DNA of 64,000 bases from VRUE01 sp963732225 (GTDB taxonomy: Bacteria > Actinomycetota > Thermoleophilia > Solirubrobacterales > 70-9), in the NCBI GenBank assembly GCA_963732225.1, contig CAVSYR010000003.1, positions 161,321 to 225,320 of the forward strand, read 5' to 3'. The notes below the pieces were generated by a model. It worked only from the letters and a program-made list of their open reading frames with translations. It had not been told where the DNA came from and ran no database searches. Positions 15,767 through 23,500 of this stretch are shown here, in pieces (position 1 is the stretch's first letter; every line of letters starts with the position of its first letter). A program made the position numbers and the translations under genes.

Positions 15767-16780
15767 CTAGTCGCTGACCCGCACGACGAGCTTGCCGACG
15801 TTGGCGCCGTCGAAGAGCATGTTGATCGCGCTCGGCAGCTGCTCGAAGCCCTCGACGACGGTCTCCAGCGGCTCGAGGCTGCCGTCGGCGATCCACTCCG
15901 CAAGCTGTGCCGAGACCTCGGCCAGCTTGCCGAAGTGGTCGAGGATGATGAAGCCCTGCAGGGTGGCGCGCTTGACCAGCAGGTTGCCGAAGGTCTCGCG
16001 GGGTCCGCTCGCCGCGGCGCTGTCGTTGTAGCCGGAGATCAACCCGCAGAGGGCGATCCGGGCGTGGAGGTTGAGGCGGTTGAAGATCGCGTCCATGATC
16101 TCGCCGCCGACGTTCTCGAAGTCGACGTCGATGCCGTCCGGAGTCGCAGCCTTGAGCTGCTCGCGCCAGTCCTCGGCGCGATGGTCCACGGCCGCGTCGA
16201 AGCCGAGCTTCCCGGTCAGGATCGAACCCTTCTCGGCGCCGCCGGCGATGCCGACGACGCGGGCGCCGTCGCGCTTGGCGAGCTGGCCGGCCACCGAGCC
16301 GACCGCGCCGGCGGCTGCCGATACGACGACGGTCTCGCCCTCCTTGGGCTTGCCGATTTCCTTCATCCCGACCCAGGCCGTGAGGCCGGTCATGCCGAGG
16401 GCACCGAGGTAGAGGCTGGGTGAGACGCCCTCGATCTCGGGAACGCGCTGCAGCGGTGCGGCATCGGAGGCGATGAAGTTCTCGGTCCAGCCGGTCAACC
16501 CCTGGACCAGCTGCCCCTCCTCATAGTCGGGATGCTTGGACTCGACCACCCGACCGAGGCCGAGGCCGCGCATCGTCTCGCCGATCGCCACCGGTGGCAG
16601 GTAGCCGGGCTGATCGTTGATCCATCCCCGGTTGGTTGGATCAAGCGAGATCCACTCGGTGCGAACCAGCGCCTCGCCATCGCCGATCGCCGGCAACTCC
16701 TGCTCGAGCAGCTCGAAGGTCCCGTCGTCGATCCGCCCCTCGGGGCGCTGGCGCAATGCGAAGCGACGATTGGCCGGCAC
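15767..16780 (-). CDS. curA: NADP-dependent MDR oxidoreductase (CurA/2-alkenal reductase type)
   Basis: The 337-residue zinc-free medium-chain reductase carries the nucleotide-binding motif AAAGAVGSVAGQLAKRDGARVVGIAGG and the family's GETMRGLGLGRV and DVDFENVGGEIMDAI segments, close to curcumin/2-alkenal reductases. It would reduce activated C=C bonds of enals or enones with NADPH. Start GTG 16780 is supported by TAGACT 6 nt upstream (16787-16792 complement), again the leaderless pattern. Confidence 0.85.
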   Translation of the reverse strand: MPANRRFALRQRPEGRIDDGTFELLEQELPAIGDGEALVRTEWISLDPTNRGWINDQPGYLPPVAIGETMRGLGLGRVVESKHPDYEEGQLVQGLTGWTENFIASDAAPLQRVPEIEGVSPSLYLGALGMTGLTAWVGMKEIGKPKEGETVVVSAAAGAVGSVAGQLAKRDGARVVGIAGGAEKGSILTGKLGFDAAVDHRAEDWREQLKAATPDGIDVDFENVGGEIMDAIFNRLNLHARIALCGLISGYNDSAAASGPRETFGNLLVKRATLQGFIILDHFGKLAEVSAQLAEWIADGSLEPLETVVEGFEQLPSAINMLFDGANVGKLVVRVSD

Positions 16781-16833
16781 GGTGCGAGTCTACCTTTGGG
16801 ATGGAGGTGGCCTAGTGGGCGCGGCGGCGGAGT

Positions 16834-17925
16834 TCAGAGCAGGGGGAAAGTTCCGAGGCTGCCGTCTTCCAGGGTCAGTTTCAGCCCCGATGGTGCTTTG
16901 CCTTCCTGGTAAAGAGCGTCGAGGCGGTCGAGGGCGGCGCCAATGACGATTTCGTTGACGTGGCCGGCGAAGGGGGAGACGTAGCCAGGCAGCAAGCCGA
17001 GCACGTCGCCGTCGAGGGTCAGGCCGGGCGGCGATTCGGGGGCTTTGAAGATCGACGTGGTGTAGTCGGTGGGGATGCCGGCCAGCGCCAGGGCGGCGAC
17101 CATCTGGTCGCTCTGGTCGGAGGTGACCTCGCCGTCGAGGACGCCGTGGGAGACGACCACGCCTTTCAGGCCGGAGGCTTTCATCTGGCTGGAGCGCAGC
17201 GCTGGGCTGCGGTTGAGGTAGGTGGTGAGGTTGAGGATCGGCGAGCCCATCTCAGTTTCGATGTCGGCCTTGGCGTTGGCGCCCGTTGTCTGAATGCCGC
17301 CGAGGGGCAGCAGTGAGATCGCCGTGGCGTCGGCGTAAATCTCCGGCACGTCGGTGACCCCTGCGACGTCGAACCAGTAGTCGAACAGTGGGCTGCCACC
17401 GGCGCGGGTGGCGTGTTCGGAGACCGCGAGACCGGTCATGTTGCCGCCCATGCTGACGCCGAAGGCCGTGTTGACGAAGCGGGTGGGGTTGAGGCCTTGG
17501 CAGGTGCTGGTGAAGAGCTGCGCCGCGGCGATCGAGTCAGCTGCCCCCTCGCTTACTTTCCAGCCGCGCGAGGTGTTGCCGGTTGGCCCTTCGAGATCGA
17601 CGGTGCCGTGGTAGTCCATCGCGATCACGATCGCGTCGTCGCGCTGGGCGATGCCGGGCATCAAGGACACCATCGAGTGGGCCGTGGTCGGGTAGCCGTG
17701 CCCGAGCACGACCACGCCCTTCGGAGTCGACGAAGGGAGCGCGTAGTAGCCATAGGTCGGGACCCCACCAACGGTGAGGTTGAGGGTCTGAATCGCCGCC
17801 GGTTCGCCCGTGCAGGCGGGCGGTTCGGCCTGCGCCGTTCCACTTAGGGCCGTCATCAAGGCGATGACCGGCACCAGCAATCCAATAACGCGCAAGCCCG
17901 AGCGACCCTTACCCAACCTCACCAT
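16834..17925 (-). CDS. Secreted alpha/beta-hydrolase
   Basis: The 363-residue protein has an N-terminal signal peptide (about 1-33, ending ...AQA). The mature part is an alpha/beta-hydrolase: oxyanion strand GVVVLGHGYP, nucleophile elbow GVSMGG near 160, and a C-terminal His in FAGHVNE. It probably cleaves an extracellular ester or lipid; substrate is unknown. GGGGAG precedes the ATG, so this secreted protein uses a Shine-Dalgarno. Cysteines near 38 and 140 could form a disulfide. Confidence 0.8.
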   Translation of the reverse strand: MVRLGKGRSGLRVIGLLVPVIALMTALSGTAQAEPPACTGEPAAIQTLNLTVGGVPTYGYYALPSSTPKGVVVLGHGYPTTAHSMVSLMPGIAQRDDAIVIAMDYHGTVDLEGPTGNTSRGWKVSEGAADSIAAAQLFTSTCQGLNPTRFVNTAFGVSMGGNMTGLAVSEHATRAGGSPLFDYWFDVAGVTDVPEIYADATAISLLPLGGIQTTGANAKADIETEMGSPILNLTTYLNRSPALRSSQMKASGLKGVVVSHGVLDGEVTSDQSDQMVAALALAGIPTDYTTSIFKAPESPPGLTLDGDVLGLLPGYVSPFAGHVNEIVIGAALDRLDALYQEGKAPSGLKLTLEDGSLGTFPLL

Positions 17926-17968
17926 GATCTCCCCAAGGAATTAGTTGACTACTAAAGATCCTCGTAGC

Positions 17969-18775
17969 CTACATCCGGATTCCTGATGACTGCAGGTTGA
18001 GTTCGACGGTTGCATCGCCGGCGGTGATGAGGAGGGCACGGGCGTTGGGGGGCGGGGCAGGCGCAAAGCCGCGGCTCGAGTGAGAGACGCGCACGCCACC
18101 TCCGCCACCACCGCCGCTTTCGAAGTACTCGCTGCCCAGGTCGTCTTCGACCTTAACCTCGGGATCTTTCTCGAGCGCGAGACATTGCTGGGCAGTCATC
18201 TCGGGATCGAAGCTCGGTGGCTCCGTGTCGTAGGTGAATTCGACGTAAAAGCCGTCCTCGAAGAGCTCGACCGCGAGGATCGGCACCGTGGCGCCCGGCT
18301 GCGAGGGTGCGGCGACGGATCGGACGAACCGAGCGGCGGTGAATCGCTGTCGACGTTCCTGCTCGGCTCTCCACTCCGCCTGCCGGCGTTCGAGGTCGGC
18401 CTGCTCCTCCGGACTCAACTTTCTCGGTTCGATCTGCTCAAAGGAGACGCCGCTTACGGTTCCGTCGTCGAAGAGGATGCCGTCGAGGCGGAGGCTCTCA
18501 ACGACGGAGCTGGACTCGCCGAAGGGGGCGGACAGGGAGATGCGGTCGGGGCGAAGAGGGCTGGCCGTTACCGGCGGGCGCTCCGGGTCCGGTGAGGGTG
18601 CGCTGCCATTGAACTCGGCGGTCAGCGCCGCGGCCCGCTCGGCGAGCACCGCCTCCCCGCCGAAGTCCCCGCGCAGACGCGCTTCACCGAGCAGGGCGAG
18701 CGCTACCCGAAGTAGCAGGATGCTCGCCGCCTCCTGCGCCTCCTCATGCTCGTTTTCGAAAGGCGGCGGGTTCAC
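17969..18775 (-). CDS. Hypothetical protein, paralogue of the upstream gene
   Basis: The 268-residue soluble protein starts at GTG 18775, three bases from the end of the upstream gene. Residues ~120-150 are charged and coiled-coil-like (EEQADLERRQAEWRAEQERRQRF). The C-terminal half shares order and motifs with the neighbour: RFVRSVAAP, then ILAVELFEDGFYVEF, KVEDDLGSEY, a Gly run, VRVSHSS..APAPPPNARAL and a closing strand ATVELNL. The pair is a tandem duplication of an unrecognised family. The glycine run and poor conservation of the N-terminus set it apart from its partner. Confidence 0.65.
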   Translation of the reverse strand: MNPPPFENEHEEAQEAASILLLRVALALLGEARLRGDFGGEAVLAERAAALTAEFNGSAPSPDPERPPVTASPLRPDRISLSAPFGESSSVVESLRLDGILFDDGTVSGVSFEQIEPRKLSPEEQADLERRQAEWRAEQERRQRFTAARFVRSVAAPSQPGATVPILAVELFEDGFYVEFTYDTEPPSFDPEMTAQQCLALEKDPEVKVEDDLGSEYFESGGGGGGGVRVSHSSRGFAPAPPPNARALLITAGDATVELNLQSSGIRM

Positions 18776-18777
18776 GG

Positions 18778-19605
18778 CTAGCCGAGCTCGATCTCGACAG
18801 TAGTCGTCTCGAAGCCGATCCGGAGCTGGCGAGCATTCGTCGGGACTGCCGGTGCGAAGCTCACCCGTGCCCGAAGCGGCGAGCCGTTCGCGTCGACGTG
18901 GTCGATGTCGATGGTTTTGAAGTCGGTACCGAGCCCGTCCTCGATCTTCAGCCTCGGGAACATCGCTTCCGTCAGCGGTTCCGCGAAGGGGTCGTCGGGC
19001 TCGAGCTCCTCCGGAGAGGGTCGCGGCACCAGGTAGTTGACCATCAAACCCGTCTCGTAGAGGGTGATGTAGGCGACGACCGGACCGGCGGGGTCCTGGT
19101 CCGGCGGGGCGGCAACGGCACGAATCAGGTTCTCGGTGCGGAAGCGCGTCTGCTGTTCCTCGAGCCACTGCTCGTGCTCCGGCTCTCGTTCGGCCGCTTC
19201 CTGCTCGCGCAGCTCATGCGCCTCGCGATCGGCGAGAGCCCGCTCGGTCAACTCCGAGTCCGGGACACCGAAGCCGTCGATCGATTCGAATTCGCCGATT
19301 CGGCCGTCGGGATGGAGCACGATGGCCTCAGAGCCGAGGCCCCATGGATGTTCCTGGCGGACTCGCAGGGCACCGTCTCCCGCGGCCGAGAGCCAGTTCG
19401 TCCACTTGCCGTCGTAACGCGGCAGATCGTCCGGATCCTCGTACGCAAAGCGCTTCGGTTCGCTGGAGCGCCCCTCCGCGAGCCGACCGATGAGCGCCTC
19501 GATCCCTGCCTGGTCCTGGGGGAACCCAGCGGCGGCGCCGAGTGCGCCGAGCGGCCGCAGGGCCATCTCCAGTAGTTCGCGGCGATGGATAGACACAGGA
19601 TTCAT
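18778..19605 (-). CDS. Hypothetical protein, tandem paralogue
   Basis: A 275-residue soluble protein. Residues 60-120 hold a strand-rich segment (GALRVRQEHPWGLGSEAIVLHPDGRIGEFES). A Glu-rich helix follows (about 125-160), then the block shared with the downstream gene: NLIRAVAAP, VVAYITLYETGLMVNYLV, LKIEDGLGTDF, ARVSFAPAVPTNARQLRI and TTVEIEL. No known domain is recognised. The two genes are 2 bp apart and surely co-transcribed. Confidence 0.65.
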   Translation of the reverse strand: MNPVSIHRRELLEMALRPLGALGAAAGFPQDQAGIEALIGRLAEGRSSEPKRFAYEDPDDLPRYDGKWTNWLSAAGDGALRVRQEHPWGLGSEAIVLHPDGRIGEFESIDGFGVPDSELTERALADREAHELREQEAAEREPEHEQWLEEQQTRFRTENLIRAVAAPPDQDPAGPVVAYITLYETGLMVNYLVPRPSPEELEPDDPFAEPLTEAMFPRLKIEDGLGTDFKTIDIDHVDANGSPLRARVSFAPAVPTNARQLRIGFETTTVEIELG

Positions 19606-19745
19606 TCTGTTGCTGCATCGCGTAGCTAATCATCAGTAGGACTTGCATTCATGACGCCCGACCGCCCTCGCGATCGTGATGTTGTGATCATCGCCGGGTA
19701 GCGACGTAGTACTCCAGAGGCCAAAAATCGTGCCGGGGGAGGGTG

Positions 19746-20690
19746 ATGCGTCGGATATTGATTCTGATTGGAGCGGCCGCGTTCGTTGCGTTTACGGGCC
19801 TTGGCCCTCTGGGCGATGGCGGTTCTTCGGTTGGCTCGTCTGAGTCTCCCGATCTTCGCCTGGCGAAGGGAATGGATCGTGCTCACCGACTGAGAGTGCG
19901 GAGAGCCGCCGAGCGCGACACTCGCGCTCGCCTTGAGGCCCTGCGGCTTCCACCGGGTGCAACGCGGGTCGCGAAAGCGCCACAGGGCCGCAGAGGCGAG
20001 TTGAAGGCTCCCTTCATCGCGCCGGAGATCGCGCCGGAGACGCCGAACCTGATCGACGATTCTGCGTTCTGGAGCGTGCCCGGTGACCCCACCGAAGTGC
20101 TGGCTTGGCTCAAAGTGCACCCACCGCGCAGCTCGAAATTGAAAATCGAAAGCTCCTCGAGCGATCGGGGCGTGACGACATCCTGGAGTCTCGGCTTCGA
20201 ATTCCCGCCAATCGTGAACGTTGCTGATCAGCGAACCCTCTTGGTGACGGCGGTCGCTACAGCGGCGAATGAAACGACTCTGCGGGTCGATGCGCAATCG
20301 GTCTGGATCGAACCGCGGCCCTCGTGGGAGCGAATACCAGTTGCCTCCCAGTTCGTCGAACTCAGCATCGGTCGGGCCGGCGCTCCGCGTCGAGAGCTTT
20401 CGGTAGTCGACGCCGAAGCGGTGAGGCGGATCGCGGCCGCAATCAACGACTTGCCGGTGGTCCAGCCTGGTGTAACCAGCTGCCCCGCGGGGTCGCCGCG
20501 TCCGGCCCTCGTGCGGCTGGTTTTCCGATCCGCTCGTGGAGCGTCTGCCCTCGCGGAGGTCGAGCAGCAGATGCCCGCGGGGACGTGCGACCCAATGCGC
20601 CTCGACGTTCACGGCGAGCGGGGGCTTCCCTTGGCGGAAAGCTGGCGCGTGATGCGGCAATTGCGCCCACTGCTTGAAAGGGCCAGGTAG
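19746..20690 (+). CDS. Secreted hypothetical protein
   Basis: About 314 residues with an N-terminal hydrophobic signal segment (ILILIGAAAFVAFTGLG). A basic, alanine/arginine-rich stretch follows (40-85), then a strand-rich region (90-310). Proteins with an Ala/Arg-rich start and a beta-rich body containing SFWSVPGDP- and LPPGA-like phrases occur as uncharacterised secreted proteins in Solirubrobacterales (recollection of the family style, not a database result). GGGGGAGG lies just before the start; GTG 19743 is an alternative. Confidence 0.65.
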   Translation: MRRILILIGAAAFVAFTGLGPLGDGGSSVGSSESPDLRLAKGMDRAHRLRVRRAAERDTRARLEALRLPPGATRVAKAPQGRRGELKAPFIAPEIAPETPNLIDDSAFWSVPGDPTEVLAWLKVHPPRSSKLKIESSSSDRGVTTSWSLGFEFPPIVNVADQRTLLVTAVATAANETTLRVDAQSVWIEPRPSWERIPVASQFVELSIGRAGAPRRELSVVDAEAVRRIAAAINDLPVVQPGVTSCPAGSPRPALVRLVFRSARGASALAEVEQQMPAGTCDPMRLDVHGERGLPLAESWRVMRQLRPLLERAR

Positions 20691-20694
20691 AAGC

Positions 20695-21180
20695 TTGACC
20701 CCGAAGGGGTCGCAGGTTGCAAGGCTCAGGTACCGAGCCAGCGCCGCGGCCCTAGCGCTGATCTCGATCCTGGCTATGCCTGCCTGCGGCGGCTCCGAGG
20801 TCGGTCACTTCCCCGAAACGGTCGCCACCGCAAGGAGAACGATCGAAGGCATGCGCTACGACATCGACGTTGATGAAGTTCCGAGTCAGGAAGGAGCCCT
20901 GATCGCGCAGCTGCATGGCAAGTTGGGCGAGACCGAACCCTTCTACGTCTTCGTTCACGGGTACTCACCGCTGAGGATCCCCGAGGTGGTTCGCGCGCTG
21001 GGCGCCGGCAACGCCCGGCAGATCGAAGGCGGCGAGCTCACGGAGCATTACGCGCTCTTCTCGCTCATCGGCCGCCATCGCGGCGAGAGCCGCAAGCAGA
21101 AGGCGGAGAGCTCAGCGGTGATCTTTGCCGCGGAAGACGCCCTCTGCGAGCAGGCGATCGGCGAAACCTGCGGGATCTAG
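20695..21180 (+). CDS. Putative secreted/lipoprotein, unknown function
   Basis: About 161 residues from TTG 20695; TTG 20674 in frame would overlap the previous gene. A hydrophobic segment ends LAMPACGGS, a lipobox-like sequence with Cys, so lipid anchoring is possible though Met at -3 is unusual. The mature part is soluble, alpha/beta. It follows the previous secreted protein closely and may share its mRNA. The stop is 2 bp from the convergent delta-60 gene. Confidence 0.55.
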   Translation: MTPKGSQVARLRYRASAAALALISILAMPACGGSEVGHFPETVATARRTIEGMRYDIDVDEVPSQEGALIAQLHGKLGETEPFYVFVHGYSPLRIPEVVRALGAGNARQIEGGELTEHYALFSLIGRHRGESRKQKAESSAVIFAAEDALCEQAIGETCGI

Positions 21181-21182
21181 CG

Positions 21183-22439
21183 TCAACGGCAGGCGAGCAA
21201 CCACTGCCCGGGATACCCGCCGCCAAGGACCACGGCGTGCCCGTCGAGCTTGGTGATGGCGGCAGCTTCGTGCCTTCCGGGTAGCCCGGCACGACACTGG
21301 GCGTGTCTTCCGAAGCGACCGTCCAGCCTCCCGCCGGAGCGGAAGGCGATCGCGCCGAATTCTCGGTGTTCGTTGGAATTCCGGTCTTCAAATGAAGTCG
21401 CAACCGCGAGGACACCGCCTGGAAGCAGCGTCAGCCCTTCCGCGAGCGTCCAATCAATCCCGTTGCCGGCTATCGCCCAGCCATGGTCGCCGTAGGTGTG
21501 GTCCTGGCGACCGTCGGGACGCAATCGGATCGCGATCACCCGGCTCCGCCCCCCTTGCCCGCGATAGAGGAAGCCGCTTGCCGCCAGCAAGAGCCTGCCG
21601 CTCGGCAGCACGACGACGCCGGGAGCGTAGGAGAGTTCTTCGAGCCGACCGCCCACCTTTCGCCGCTCCCGCACCTCGACGAACCCGTTCTTGCCGAAGT
21701 GGCGGTCGATCGATCCGTCGCGGTTCAGCTCCCAGAGAAACGATTCGATTTCGTTGCCCCCCAGGATCACCACGCCGCCCGATGGGGTCGGGGCGATGTC
21801 GCGGACTTCGACTTCGCCTCCACCCGGAAGGATCCTCACGCCGTTTTCCCCAAACGCCCGATCTGGTGAACCGTCCGGCTTCAAGCGGGCGACCCCGAGC
21901 GAGTAGTCGCTTTCGCCCCGATCTTCCTCGTGGTTCACTCGGATACCGCCGACAAGGATGTCGCCGTTTGGTGCAAGCGCCGCCGTTTCCGCGTAGCCGT
22001 AGACCGCGCCGAAGTGAATGCCCGCGTGGCCGGCGACACCGAAGGAACGGTCGGGACGACCGTCGGGGAGCAGGCGCGTGATCCGCGCGGCACTCTCCTT
22101 GGCGGATTCGCCTGGATTGCTGGTCGTGCTGACCAGGATCTTCCCGCCCGAGGCGACGAGGGCGTCCTCGGCATCCATGGCAACCCTGCCCTTGCGGCCG
22201 AAGGAACGGTCGATGGATCCGTTCAGGTTGATCCGCGTGATGGCGCCGGGGCTTGAGGAGAAGGAGCGCTCCGCCACAAGCAGCCTGGAACTCCCATAAG
22301 CAATCAGGTGAGCTTCGGGTTCGACCCGCGCCTCCACCCGCACCGGCCTGGCCGATCGCCCGGAACCGACAGCGCTCTCCGCCGCGAACAGCGCCAAGAC
22401 GACGACGGCAAACACCAGCCGCATTCCCCTGCTCCCCAT
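21183..22439 (-). CDS. Secreted delta-60 repeat (beta-propeller-like) protein
   Basis: About 418 residues with a signal peptide (GMRLVFAVVVLALFAAESAVGS). The body is made of repeats containing DGSIDRSFG-like cores: DGRPDRSFGVAG, DGSPDRAFGENG, DGSIDRHFGKNG, GRLDGRFG. These are delta-60 repeats, each followed by strands of the ILVGG / VVILGG type. Such proteins are extracellular, probably propeller or solenoid folds. ATG 22439 or 22424 are both possible; AGGGGA lies before the latter. It is divergent from the small operon at 22532. Confidence 0.8.
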   Translation of the reverse strand: MGSRGMRLVFAVVVLALFAAESAVGSGRSARPVRVEARVEPEAHLIAYGSSRLLVAERSFSSSPGAITRINLNGSIDRSFGRKGRVAMDAEDALVASGGKILVSTTSNPGESAKESAARITRLLPDGRPDRSFGVAGHAGIHFGAVYGYAETAALAPNGDILVGGIRVNHEEDRGESDYSLGVARLKPDGSPDRAFGENGVRILPGGGEVEVRDIAPTPSGGVVILGGNEIESFLWELNRDGSIDRHFGKNGFVEVRERRKVGGRLEELSYAPGVVVLPSGRLLLAASGFLYRGQGGRSRVIAIRLRPDGRQDHTYGDHGWAIAGNGIDWTLAEGLTLLPGGVLAVATSFEDRNSNEHREFGAIAFRSGGRLDGRFGRHAQCRAGLPGRHEAAAITKLDGHAVVLGGGYPGQWLLACR

Positions 22440-22531
22440 GACCCTACGAACCACGCCGAGCGGCGAAGTAGCGGTTGACTCGCCACTGGGAACCGCACTG
22501 CGCTGGGCACTGGTGCAGCTACCATGCTCGC

Positions 22532-22729
22532 ATGTCCGATCCGCAGACAAAAGATGTCGCTGCCATGACTGGCGAGCAGCCATCAGCGAGACCTCTGCCG
22601 GCGAAAGAGACCACCCTGGAGGCGATCCTCAAACGAACCGGCGGGAAGCGCATGTCGCCGGAGGAGTTCGACCGGCATTTCGCGACCTTCCCACCGATGG
22701 CGAGGGGTAGGCCGCTCTCTTTGTCATGA
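22532..22729 (+). CDS. Small hypothetical protein, first gene of a three-gene operon
   Basis: A 65-residue protein with a polar N-terminus and a short helical core (LEAILKRTGGKRMSPEEFDRHFATFPPM). TACCAT (22520-22525) ends 6 nt before the ATG, suggesting a leaderless operon start. The TGA overlaps the next ATG (ATGA). The combination of very small first genes and a RelE-like third gene suggests a toxin-antitoxin-like unit, but no family is recognised for this one. Confidence 0.55.
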   Translation: MSDPQTKDVAAMTGEQPSARPLPAKETTLEAILKRTGGKRMSPEEFDRHFATFPPMARGRPLSLS

Positions 22730-22938
22730 TTTCCTCTGTGGAGCAGCCTCACGTCAAGCTCAGCGGCGACTACGAGGGTCCTTACGTTGTAGAGGAGGCC
22801 CGTTCAGACGGCCGTCTTCTCGTGGCCCCCGATACCTCCGCCCAGACGATCATGGACCGCCTGGGCCACGAGCCCGCAACGCTGGTCGAGTTCGAGGCTG
22901 CCTACGGGGCGGTAAAGCCCCCCGACGGCGAGCGCTGA
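22726..22938 (+). CDS. Small hypothetical protein, second gene of the operon
   Basis: A 70-residue acidic protein (pattern YEGPYVVEEARSDGRLLVAPDTSAQTIMDRLGHEPATLVEFEAAYG), overlapping the upstream stop by 4 bp and ending 3 bp before the third gene. Acidic and small, it is the natural candidate for the antitoxin if the third gene is a toxin. This is inference from position. Confidence 0.55.
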   Translation: MISSVEQPHVKLSGDYEGPYVVEEARSDGRLLVAPDTSAQTIMDRLGHEPATLVEFEAAYGAVKPPDGER

Positions 22939-22941
22939 GCC

Positions 22942-23319
22942 GTGGCCCTCAAGCGGGGCTTTGCGCCAGTGGCCTTTGACGAGTTGGCATGGCAGGACGA
23001 TCTCCGCAAGGCGAGCAAGAGCGCTCGCCGCATCGGCGAAGAAACCCGCTCTCGCCTGGAGCGCGAGGGACAGGCCGTGGATGCCCTATTCGCCTGCGAC
23101 GAGGATGCGAGGGACGGAACAAGCCTCCCCGGCTGCGTGAAGGTCTACATCCCGCCGCCCGGAGGTCCGCTTGGCCTCGTGTATCGCCTCGCCAAGAACA
23201 AAGATGGGCGCCTCTATCTCGATCATCTGGCCTTTGGTGTCCGGCACCACCCGCCGGGGTCCGCTGCCGACTCCGTCTACCTCATGGCTCATCGACGCCT
23301 GCACCCCACCGACTCCTAG
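22942..23319 (+). CDS. RelE/ParE-like small protein (possible toxin)
   Basis: A 125-residue basic protein starting at GTG. The C-terminal half reads VKVYIPPPGGPLGLVYRLAK...LYLDHLAFGVRHHP...SVYLMAHRRLH, which resembles the RelE/ParE pattern of a Tyr-Arg strand, a central strand with HR-type residues and a final SVY-A-RRL helix. Catalytic identity cannot be assigned. It is the last gene of a tightly packed three-gene operon next to tRNA-Val. A role as an RNase or gyrase toxin is a hypothesis. Confidence 0.55.
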   Translation: MALKRGFAPVAFDELAWQDDLRKASKSARRIGEETRSRLEREGQAVDALFACDEDARDGTSLPGCVKVYIPPPGGPLGLVYRLAKNKDGRLYLDHLAFGVRHHPPGSAADSVYLMAHRRLHPTDS

Positions 23320-23340
23320 GGGTTTCAGCGATTCAACCGA

Positions 23341-23412
23341 TGGGCGCGGCTGGGCTCGAACCAGCGACCTCTCGCGTGTGAGGCGAGCGCTCTCCCACTG
23401 AGCTACGCGCCC
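23341..23412 (-). tRNA. tRNA-Val (anticodon CAC)
   Basis: The minus strand folds as a full cloverleaf. The acceptor stem GGGCGCG pairs with CGCGCCC, the D arm is GCTC-loop-GAGC, the anticodon arm is CTCGC-CTCACAC-GCGAG with anticodon CAC, and the T arm is GCTGG-TTCGAGC-CCAGC. Discriminator base A; CCA is not encoded. It decodes GUG. Confidence 0.95.
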
Positions 23413-23500
23413 GGGAGAGGGGCAATCATAGGGGGGATGCGGCTAGGCTCGTCAGTCATCCTCGTCGCGTTGCCCCCTCCCATTTCGGCTATCCATTGAG

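Noticed and set aside
17969..19168. Longer version of the downstream paralogue extending to 19168
   Set aside because: It would overlap most of the upstream paralogue in another frame; GTG 18775 gives the expected length.
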